Source: Streptomyces europaeiscabiei (GTDB taxonomy: Bacteria; Actinomycetota; Actinomycetes; Streptomycetales; Streptomycetaceae). From it: 64,000 bases of DNA. Below the pieces are notes generated by a model. The model was not told where the DNA came from. It saw only the letters and a program-made list of their open reading frames with translations, and made no database searches. The stretch is taken from assembly GCF_036346855.1 (NCBI RefSeq), contig NZ_CP107841.1:7878001-7942000 (forward strand), given 5' to 3'. Shown here piece after piece: positions 57,051 to 64,000 of the stretch (positions are counted from its first letter, which is position 1; each line of letters starts with the position of its first letter). Position numbers and translations under genes: made by a program.

Positions 57051-57469
57051 GCCCAGCGCTCCGGGCCCGACCACCCACTTCGGCCACCGACTTCGCGTCC
57101 CTCCCCCGCGAGCCGGAGGCCGAGATACGCGGCGCGACCGGAAACGGTACGCGCTGCCCCCAGCCCGTACCGGGTGGAGCTCACTCTCCGCCCGGTACGG
57201 GCGCGACTGCAGTCGACCCGGCGGGTCTGGGCACGGCAGGTGACGTCGTGCACGGGCAGACGGCCCGTGAGTAGGGATGCAGGGCGCCTGGCGAGTGCCG
57301 GGCGCCCTGGCATGAGCCATCCTTGGATGCGGGAGAAGAATGGGCGTATCGCACTCTGAGCGGGGGAGCGGCTGGGGTCGTCGCGACTCTGGTGGAGGTG
57401 AGACGGTGGGGAGACGGCGGAATCACCCACGACGCCGAACTGTCGAACCGCGTCGACACGTCCGGCGAC
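57051..57469. terminator. Intergenic region with two strong hairpins after the ABC operon
   Basis: CCCGTACCGGG-N16-CCCGGTACGGG (57164-57201) has perfect 11-bp arms; CAGGGCGCC-N12-GGCGCCCTG (57280-57309) has perfect 9-bp arms. Neither is followed by a T run, as is common in Streptomyces terminators. No gene is seen before the phosphatase remnant. Confidence 0.6.
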
Positions 57470-58125
57470 TCACGGACGGCGCGTGCCGTTGTAGACGAAC
57501 ACGGCGTGATCGCCGAGTGGAAGGAGGGCGCTCGTCGCCTACTCGGCTATGCGTCTGCGAAGGGACGAAGAGATCTCCGCGGAGGCACTGCGTCGACTTC
57601 CGAGCCTGCCGAGGTGGAGCGGGAGGGTCCGGCTGCGGCACCACGACGGATACCAGGAAGTCCGGTACAGGTCGCCGGAGAGATCCGCAAGCAGGCTCCT
57701 TTGGCGAGGGCGACCTGTTGCTGGCCGAGGAGATCACCGCCCGGGCCGCGGTCTGCATCGACAGTCCTGCGGGTGTCGTCGATCTCATGGATACCGGCCG
57801 GTCCCCCGTTGGGACTGGGCGGGTTGCCGTTCGAGACCACCGAGATCACCCTTCCTGAGGGAAGCCTGCTCGCTCTCTATACCGATGGGGCTGGTCGACT
57901 CCCGGGAACAGGACCTCGACGAGGGAACCGCGCGCCTGTGCAGCGCCGTCGCCCGTCCCGCGTTGTACGGTCCGCGTCCTCTGGACGATCTTTGTCACGA
58001 CGTGCTCGCCACCGTGCCACCCGAGCACCCAGCCGACGACATCGGCCAGGGCACGCAAGCTTGTCACCGCGCAGCTCGATGCGTGGAATGTGTCGGAGGC
58101 GTCCTTCGCCATTGAGCGTTTTCAG
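57470..58125 (+). pseudogene. Remnant of a PAS/GAF/SpoIIE-phosphatase/ATPase protein
   Basis: Pieces in three frames keep the domain order of the intact protein at 43999: DEHGVIAEWKEGARRLLGY (PAS), VRLRHHDGYQEV, DLLLAEEITARAAVCID (GAF end), IPAGPPLGLGGLPFETTEITL and LLALYTDG (SpoIIE), PEHPADDI, then KLVTAQLDAWNVSEASFAIE (start of the ATPase). Most of the GAF and phosphatase core is deleted. A dead paralogue. Confidence 0.78.
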
Positions 58126-58230
58126 TACGGCCACTGATCGTGTGACGTCGATGGGTGCGCAGCGCACGAGGCTCCCATGCCGTTGGGGGAGGTGTTCGAA
58201 GTCTCAACCCACAGGTACAGGAGCCGCGTT

Positions 58231-58390
58231 GGTTCCGTATTCTGCCGCACTCGACCTGCCTCACGCCCTGGTCGAGTCGGTGACGATGCTCATCGTCACC
58301 CACGAGGGTGACCGCCGTTGCAAGCTCCCGCCGCACCAGCGTGCGCTGGTCAGGTTGGTGTACCTGCGCGCCGGCGGAGCGTGTCCCGAT
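58231..58390 (+). pseudogene. N-terminal fragment of an IS5-like transposase
   Basis: LVPYSAALDLPHALVESVTMLIVTHEGDRRCKLPPHQRALVRLVYLR resembles the N-terminal helix-turn-helix region of DDE_Tnp_4-type transposases. It breaks off into unrelated sequence at about 58375. Confidence 0.6.
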
Positions 58391-58478
58391 AGGGGTCTTG
58401 GCCTCGAAGACACCGTCACAGTTCTGACCGTTCCACCGTCCGGCGCTGACTATCGGTACGTCGTCGAACAGGAGCACC

Positions 58479-59250
58479 GTGATCACCCTCTGCATGCCTG
58501 CGGCCTTTCCTGCTGCCCACGCTGTCGAGGCCGCGGCCGAGCCGCGCGTGGTGGTGCTCGGCGTCGACACTCACAAGGACGCGCACGTCGCCGTCCTTGA
58601 CCACCTTGGCGGACTGCTGAGCAGCGGGGAGTTCCCGGCCACCGCGGCCGGCTACGGCCAGCTTCTTGACTGGACACGTCAGTGCGGGACGGTGCTGCGG
58701 GCTGGGTTGGAGTGCACCGGCTCCTACGGTGCGGGACTGGCCCGCTACCTCGCGACCCAGCAGGTTTGCGGTGGTGGAGGTTAATCAGCCTGATCGATCC
58801 ACCCGGCGTCGGCGCGGCAAGACCGACGCCGTCGACGCCGAGGCTGCCGCCCGGGCAGCGCTGTCCGGCATCGCACGGGCGCTACCGAAGAGCGGCGACG
58901 GGCAAGTGGAAGCGCTGCGGATGCTCCGGTTGGCGAAGAGGCATCCCTCGCCGCCCTGTGCGGCGTCAGTCCTGTTGAGAAGTCCTCAGGGAAGAGCCAG
59001 CGCCGTCGGCTCAACCGCGGCGGAGACAGGCAGGCCAACGCCGCGCTGCACCGCATCGTGGTCACCCGCCTACCATCTACCGGACGGAGTGGAGGCACAC
59101 GCCCGGACGGCCCGCCTGGCCGCCGCACATGGCCGAGAACGGATTTCGGCCCGCATGCGGCGCGTGGGGGCGACGCCCTCGACGAACACACGTTGTGAAG
59201 GGCCCCGCGCGCACCTGTCGGCGGGCGGGACCTCTCAAGGGGTTCTGTGA
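58479..59250 (+). pseudogene. IS110-family transposase remnant
   Basis: The N-terminal DEDD domain is present (VVVLGVDTHKDAHVAVLDHLGG, AGLECTGSYGAGLARYL). A frameshift near 58766 follows, then VVEVNQPDRSTRRRRGKTDAVDAEAAARA continues in another frame. A jump leads straight to the C-terminal Transposase_20 region (VEKSSGKSQRRRLNRGGDRQANAALHRIV). The middle is deleted. Confidence 0.8.
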
Positions 59251-59307
59251 GGCGGCTGGCGACGCCGCGTGCAGATTCGGGCTCTACGAGCTCCGGCTCT
59301 TCGGTGG

Positions 59308-60504
59308 TCAGGCGGTGGGCGGGACCGTGACGGCGGCGCCACCGGCCTGGGAGGACTCGACGACGGCCTTGATGATCTCCATCGTGCGCAGCGCGTCGGC
59401 GAACGTGGCGCAGGCAGGCAGCGGCGCGGCCACCCCCGCGACCTGGTCGAGGAAGGCGCGGGCCTGGTAGGTGAAGTTGTCGCCGTTGCTGGCGCCCACA
59501 CCGGGCGCCTCCATCGGGACACCGCCCGCGAAGTACGGCATCTGCGGGCCGGCGATGATCTGCCGGGCGCCGCGCGTACGGGCGTCGGGCTGGGCGTCGT
59601 CGAAGAGGTACTCGGCGGGCCGGTGCTGGTCGAACGCGGCCCGGCCGCCGAGGCCCAGGACGTCGAAGAACAGCCCGTTGGGCAGGCCGAAGCCGGTGCG
59701 TGTCACCGAGAAGGTGCCCACGAGACCGGACTCGAAGCGGGCCGTGAACGACGCGGTGTCCTCGTTCTCGACCTCGCCGAACTCGTCGGAGACGGGAGCC
59801 GCGTTGTGGCCGACGACCGCGCCCAGCGGTAGCGGACGCTTGGGGATCTGCGTCGACAGCGCGGCACCGGAGACGGAGGCGATGGGCCCGGCCACGTACT
59901 CGGCGGCGTCGATGACGTGCGAGCCGACGTCACCCAGCGCGCCGGAACCCGGGCCGCCCTTGAAGCGCCAGCTCAGCGGGCCGTTCGGGTCGGTCGCGTA
60001 GTCGCACCAGTACCGGCCGCTGAACAGGGTCAGGTCACCCAGCTCACCGCGCCGCACATGGTCGCGGATCGCGGCGATACCGGGGGAGCGGCGGAAGGTG
60101 TAGCCCACGGCCGTCACGACCTCGGCGGAACGCTCCAACCCGGCCATCGCACGGGCGTCTTCCAGCGACCCGGCGAGCGGCTTCTCGCACAGCACGTGCT
60201 TGCCCGCCGCGACCAGGGCCTCCGCGATCGGCCGGTGCAGGGCGTTGCCCACGACGATGCTGACGGCGTCGATCGTCGGGTCCTCGACGACGGCCTCCCA
60301 GCTGGGGAGCGCCTTCTCGAACCCATAACGGCGGGCGGCGTCCTCGGCGAGTGCGACATTGGCGTCGGCTACCGCGGCCAGCCGCACCGGCGGCAGACCG
60401 GCGCCGAAGACCGTGTTGACATTGCGGTAACCGGCGGCGTGGCTGCGGCCGGCCATACCGGCACCGATCACGGCGACTGACAGAGGCTTGGCGGACGTGG
60501 TCAT
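59308..60504 (-). CDS. Gfo/Idh/MocA-family sugar/inositol dehydrogenase (copy 2)
   Basis: 398 residues: VAVIGAGMAGRSHAAGYRNVN (Rossmann), CEKPLAG (catalytic Lys region), GGPGSGALGDVGSHVIDAAEYVAGP. ATG 60504 follows AAAGG. Strongly similar along its length to the dehydrogenase at 51449, so a duplicated or sister enzyme of the same locus. It lies downstream of the MFS remnant and mmsA on the same strand. A role in inositol or scyllo-inositol oxidation is inferred from context. Confidence 0.9.
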   Translation of the reverse strand: MTTSAKPLSVAVIGAGMAGRSHAAGYRNVNTVFGAGLPPVRLAAVADANVALAEDAARRYGFEKALPSWEAVVEDPTIDAVSIVVGNALHRPIAEALVAAGKHVLCEKPLAGSLEDARAMAGLERSAEVVTAVGYTFRRSPGIAAIRDHVRRGELGDLTLFSGRYWCDYATDPNGPLSWRFKGGPGSGALGDVGSHVIDAAEYVAGPIASVSGAALSTQIPKRPLPLGAVVGHNAAPVSDEFGEVENEDTASFTARFESGLVGTFSVTRTGFGLPNGLFFDVLGLGGRAAFDQHRPAEYLFDDAQPDARTRGARQIIAGPQMPYFAGGVPMEAPGVGASNGDNFTYQARAFLDQVAGVAAPLPACATFADALRTMEIIKAVVESSQAGGAAVTVPPTA

Positions 60505-60548
60505 GGGGGTGCCTTTCGAAGAGCTCTGAGAACAGCGGGAGGGCCTGG

Positions 60549-61025
60549 TCAGGTGGCGTACTGTCCGCGGAAGTGGGACTCGATGGCTTCCATCGAGCGC
60601 CCCCGGGTCTCGGGAACGGTGCGCAGGTAAGGGAGGAAGGTGGCGGTGTTGATCGCGGCGAAGATCAGGAAGGTAAACCCGCCGATCGCGTCGATCAGCG
60701 GCGGGAACACCAGGAAGTTCGCCATCCAGGTGCCGAAGACGGCCGTACCCATCGCGAAGCCGCGCAGCCGGAGCGGGAAGATCTCCGAGAGCATCAGCCA
60801 GAACACGGTCGCGATGCACCCCTGCATGAACTCCCCGGGCGAGGGGGCCATGAAGGGCACTGCTCCGGAGATGACTCCGGTGTCGTAGCCGAAGAGGAGC
60901 CCACCGAAGGTCGCGATGACCGTGATGGTCCGCAGCCTCCGGTAGACCTTCGGCGAGGTGTCGCCCATGGCGGCGGTGCTCGGTGCGGGCGCCTGAGTCG
61001 CGTCGTCCCTGACGCCCATGGCCAC
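60549..61025 (-). pseudogene. MFS sugar/inositol transporter with a large in-frame deletion
   Basis: A 158-codon open frame begins as a sugar porter ([26 protein letters not shown], first helix) and at about 60840 jumps to the last helices ([44 protein letters not shown]). Roughly 300 residues (helices 2-9) are missing without breaking the frame. It cannot form a 12-helix transporter. Confidence 0.85.
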
Positions 61026-61059
61026 CTCCTAGCGGTCGATGTGGGGGGACGGGATCAAC

Positions 61060-62556
61060 TCAGGTGCTGGTGGGGAAGTTGAAGCCGGCGTTCACTTGCT
61101 GGGCGGGCTGGGGCCAGCGGGTGGTGACGACCTTGGGGCGGGTGTAGAAGCGGATGCCTTCGGGGCCGTGGATGGGGGAGTCGCCGATGAGGGAGTCCTT
61201 CCAGCCGCCGAAGGAGTAGTACGACATCGGCACGGGCACGGGGACGTTGATGCCGATCATGCCGACCTTGATGGTGCGCTGGAAGCGGCGGGCGGCCTCG
61301 CCGGAGGCGGTGAAGAGGGCGGTGCCGTTGCCGTAGGGGTTGGCGTTGATGAGGTCGATGGCCTGGTCGAGGGAGTCGGTGCGGATGACGGCGAGGACCG
61401 GGCCGAACAGCTCTTCCTTGTAGGCGTCCATGTCGGTGGTGACGTGGTCGAGGAGGGAGGGGCCGGTGAAGAAGCCGTCCTCGTGGCCGTCGATCTTGAG
61501 GCCGCGTCCGTCGACGACGACGGTGGCCCCTTGGGTGGCGGCGCCGCCGACCGCGTTCTCGACGCGTTCCTGGGCGGTCTTGGTGACGAGTGGGCCCATG
61601 TCGGTGCCGGGCTGGTCGCCGGGGCCGACCTTCACCTCGCGGGCCTTGCGCTGGAGGATCTCGACGAGCTCGTCGGCGGCGTCGCCGACGGCGACGGCGA
61701 CGGAGACGGCCATACAGCGTTCGCCGGCGGAGCCGTAGGCGCCGGCGGTGATGTGGTTGGCGGCGAATTCGAGGTCGGCGTCGGGGAGGACGACGGCGTG
61801 GTTCTTGGCGCCGCCGAGGGCCTGGACGCGTTTGCCGTGGGCGGTCGCGGTCTCGTGGACGTACTTGGCGATGGGGGTGGAGCCGACGAAGGAGACGGCT
61901 TCGATGCCGGGGTGGGTGAGGATCGCGTCGACGGCCGGCTTGCCGCCGTGGACGACGTTGAAGACGCCGTCGGGGAGGCCGGCTTTCTGGTAGAGCTCGG
62001 CGACGAAGTTCGCCGCCGACGGGTCGCGCTCACTGGGCTTGAGGATGAAGGTGTTGCCGGTGGCGATGGCGATGGGGTGCATCCACAGGGGCACCATGGC
62101 GGGGAAGTTGAAGGGGGTGATGCCGGCGACGACGCCGAGGGGCTGGCGGAAGTTGTGCACGTCTACGCCGCGTGAGACCTGGTCGGAGAAGGAGCCCTTC
62201 AGCACGTCGCCGAGGCCGCAGGCGAACTCCACGACCTCGCGGCCGCGTGTGATCTCGCCGCGTGCGTCGTCGACGGTCTTGCCGTGCTCGGCGGAGATGA
62301 TCCGGCCCAACTCCTCCTCGTGCTCGACGAGCAACTGGCGGAAGGCGAACATCACCTGGGTGCGCTGGCTGAGCGAGGACTCCGACCAGGTCTCGAACGC
62401 GGCGGAAGCAGCTGCGACGGCGGTGTCCACGTCGGCGGTGCCGCCCAGGACCACCTGTGCCTGCTCGGCACCGGTGGCCGGGTTGAACACCGGCTGGGTG
62501 TTGGCGGCGGAGCCCGGGGTGGGGCTGCCGTTGATCCAGTGCTGGATGGTAGTCAC
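61060..62556 (-). CDS. mmsA: CoA-acylating methylmalonate-semialdehyde dehydrogenase
   Basis: 498 residues. Converts (methyl)malonate semialdehyde to acetyl-/propionyl-CoA, the last step of myo-inositol (IolA) and valine breakdown. ALDH motifs: TPFNFP (148-153, Asn150), LKPSERDP (Lys173), ALGGAKNHAVV (MMSDH-specific AKNH) and catalytic Cys281 in GSAGERCMAV. GTG 62556 follows AAAGGAAA; the iolD stop is 29 bp upstream. Adjacent iolD supports the inositol role. Confidence 0.92.
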   Translation of the reverse strand: MTTIQHWINGSPTPGSAANTQPVFNPATGAEQAQVVLGGTADVDTAVAAASAAFETWSESSLSQRTQVMFAFRQLLVEHEEELGRIISAEHGKTVDDARGEITRGREVVEFACGLGDVLKGSFSDQVSRGVDVHNFRQPLGVVAGITPFNFPAMVPLWMHPIAIATGNTFILKPSERDPSAANFVAELYQKAGLPDGVFNVVHGGKPAVDAILTHPGIEAVSFVGSTPIAKYVHETATAHGKRVQALGGAKNHAVVLPDADLEFAANHITAGAYGSAGERCMAVSVAVAVGDAADELVEILQRKAREVKVGPGDQPGTDMGPLVTKTAQERVENAVGGAATQGATVVVDGRGLKIDGHEDGFFTGPSLLDHVTTDMDAYKEELFGPVLAVIRTDSLDQAIDLINANPYGNGTALFTASGEAARRFQRTIKVGMIGINVPVPVPMSYYSFGGWKDSLIGDSPIHGPEGIRFYTRPKVVTTRWPQPAQQVNAGFNFPTST

Positions 62557-62585
62557 GGTGCGGGTTTCCTTTGCGGGGACGGGAC

Positions 62586-64000
62586 TTACAGGTAGTGCCG
62601 CTGGGTGCGCTTGTGGGCGGCGTATGTCTCGTACGCGGTGCGGGTGGTGTCGAGGGCGGAGGTCTGGCTGACGGGGACGTCCCACCAGCCGTGGCCGGGT
62701 GGGTTGGGCCCGTAGAGGTCGGTCTCGACGTGCACGACCGTGGTGTGGGTGGCGGCTTTCGCCTTCTCCATCGCGGTGCGGAATTCGTCGACGGTGGTGG
62801 AGTGCAGGACGTCCGCGCCGAGGGAGGCGGCGTTGGCGGCGAGGTCGACGGGGAGGATGCCGCCGTCGAGGCGGCCCGAGTCCTCGTCGCGGAAGCGGTA
62901 CTTGGTGCCGAAGCGCTGCGAGCCGAGGGACTCGGACAGGGCGCCGATGGAGGCGAAGCCGTGGTTCTGGACGAGGACGATGATGACCTTCAGTCCTTCG
63001 GAGACCATGGTGACGATCTCCTGGGCCATCATCAGATAGGAGCCGTCACCGACCAGGACGACGACCTCGCGCGAGGGGTCGGCCATCTTGGCGCCGACGC
63101 CGGCGGCGACTTCGTAGCCCATGCAGGAGTAGGCGTACTCGACGTGGTAGGCCTTCGGATCCCGAGCCCGCCACAGTTGTTGCAGGTCGCCGGGCATGGA
63201 TCCGGCCGCGTTGATGACCACGTCGCGGTCGCCGAGGACGTCGTTGAGGGCGCCGAGGATCTGGGTCTGGGCGGGGAGTTCGCCGGTGTTGCGGTCCGGG
63301 GCGAAGCATTCCTCCTCGATCTCCCTTGTACGGGCGATCAGTTGGCGTGTCCGGTCGCGGTACCCCTGGTCCACCTCCCAGTCCGTCAGCGCGCCCGCGA
63401 GGGCCTGGATGCCGAGCCGGGCGTCCGCGACCAGGGGTTCGGCGGAGTGCTTCACCGCGTCCAGGCGGGCGACGTTGAGGTTGACGAAGGTGGCGTCGGG
63501 GTTGGCGAAGACGGTGTGGCTGGCGGTGGTGAAGTCGGAGTAGCGCGTGCCGATCCCGAGGATCACATCGGCCTCGCGTGCCAGCTCGTTCGCGGCATAC
63601 GAACCGGTCGAGCCGATCCCGCCGACCGCGTACGGGTGGTCCCAGGCGACGGCGCCCTTGCCGGCGTGGGTGTCGGCGACGGGGATGCCGGTGGCTTCGG
63701 CGAAGGCCCGCAGCTGAGTCTCGGCACCGGAGTAGACGGTGCCGCCACCTGCGACGATCAGCGGCTTGCGGGCGCCTCGCAGCAGGGCGGCGGCGCGCTC
63801 GACTGCGGCCGGCTCCGGAACCGGGCGGCCCACATGCCACACCCGGCGCCGGAAGAACGAGACGGGCCAGTCGTACGCTTCGGCCTGCACGTCCTGCGGG
63901 AGGGCGAGGGTGACGGCGCCGGTCTCGACGGGGTCGGTCAGTACCCGCATCGCGGCGAGTGCGGCCGGGATCAGCTGCTCGGGACGCGAGATGCGGTCGA
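62586..64000 (-). CDS. iolD: 3D-(3,5/4)-trihydroxycyclohexane-1,2-dione hydrolase, start outside the window
   Basis: 471 C-terminal residues of a thiamine-diphosphate enzyme that opens the inositol-derived ring. Visible parts: the central domain (PLIVAGGGTVYSGAETQLRAFAEATGIPVADTHAGKGA) and the ThDP domain (YACMGYEVA-like SCMGYEVAAGVGAKMADPSREVVVLVGDGSYLMM, the GDGSY motif; VQNHGFASIG). The frame stays open to the window edge, so the N-terminus is missing. First visible gene of iolD-mmsA-(MFS)-Gfo/Idh. Confidence 0.9.
   Translation of the reverse strand, partial: DRISRPEQLIPAALAAMRVLTDPVETGAVTLALPQDVQAEAYDWPVSFFRRRVWHVGRPVPEPAAVERAAALLRGARKPLIVAGGGTVYSGAETQLRAFAEATGIPVADTHAGKGAVAWDHPYAVGGIGSTGSYAANELAREADVILGIGTRYSDFTTASHTVFANPDATFVNLNVARLDAVKHSAEPLVADARLGIQALAGALTDWEVDQGYRDRTRQLIARTREIEEECFAPDRNTGELPAQTQILGALNDVLGDRDVVINAAGSMPGDLQQLWRARDPKAYHVEYAYSCMGYEVAAGVGAKMADPSREVVVLVGDGSYLMMAQEIVTMVSEGLKVIIVLVQNHGFASIGALSESLGSQRFGTKYRFRDEDSGRLDGGILPVDLAANAASLGADVLHSTTVDEFRTAMEKAKAATHTTVVHVETDLYGPNPPGHGWWDVPVSQTSALDTTRTAYETYAAHKRTQRHYL

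Noticed and set aside
61039..62175. Plus-strand 378-codon Gly/Val/Asp-rich frame
   Set aside because: A shadow of mmsA; repetitive GDGDG composition arises from the antisense of Ala/Val/Pro codons.

Overview
The window is high-GC actinobacterial chromosome, almost certainly Streptomyces. The signs are strong third-position G/C bias, GTG starts, AGGAG-type ribosome binding sites, ATGA/GTGA-coupled operons, Tat-exported proteins, a DUF5999 protein, several CdaR/PucR-type regulators and a TTA (bldA-type) codon in a regulator. No rRNA, tRNA or CRISPR array was seen.

Layout. 0-5 kb: an SPFH protein coupled to an NAD-kinase-like protein, an arginine deiminase/ornithine carbamoyltransferase pair without a visible carbamate kinase, and an RsbW-like ATPase. 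5-17 kb: an aerobic aryl-CoA (probably 2-aminobenzoyl-CoA) catabolic regulon in two blocks. The left block is a crotonase plus a flavin monooxygenase/Old Yellow Enzyme fusion; the right block is a PaaX-type regulator, aryl-CoA ligase, acyl-CoA dehydrogenase and RidA. A shared 13-bp promoter element links the blocks. Between them sits a sulfation operon (sulfotransferase, small beta-rich protein, glycosyltransferase, cysC, stump of cysD) interrupted by a TnpB element. 17-27 kb: small genes, a Tat-exported beta-carbonic anhydrase, two insertion sequences side by side sharing TTA target sites, a PucR regulator with a divergent Tat flavoprotein, and a class F-like sortase with a neighbouring surface protein. 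27-38 kb: methylmalonyl-CoA mutase (mutA-mutB-meaB), a copper chaperone, an NfeD/flotillin pair, a CPA2 antiporter and a CdaR-like regulator.

38-43 kb holds the most unusual gene: a Tat-exported protein whose N-terminal half carries the ribosome-inactivating-protein (ricin A/Shiga-like) active-site pattern and whose C-terminal half is a pectin methylesterase. Upstream, on the same strand, is a large ATPase-LuxR regulator with an in-frame TTA codon.

43-50 kb is a mobile-element and pseudogene graveyard around one intact PAS/GAF/PP2C/ATPase regulator. It holds remnants of a subtilase, IS5, IS3, a phage/plasmid integrase and an SDR enzyme, plus a decayed IS with a passenger gene.

50-64 kb is an inositol/sugar catabolic locus: a sugar epimerase, two paralogous Gfo/Idh dehydrogenases, a three-gene ABC importer, an internally deleted MFS transporter, mmsA/iolA and the 3' part of iolD. 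Two nearly identical LacI-type operators sit at the divergent promoters. The LacI-type repressor gene between them is decayed across three frames.
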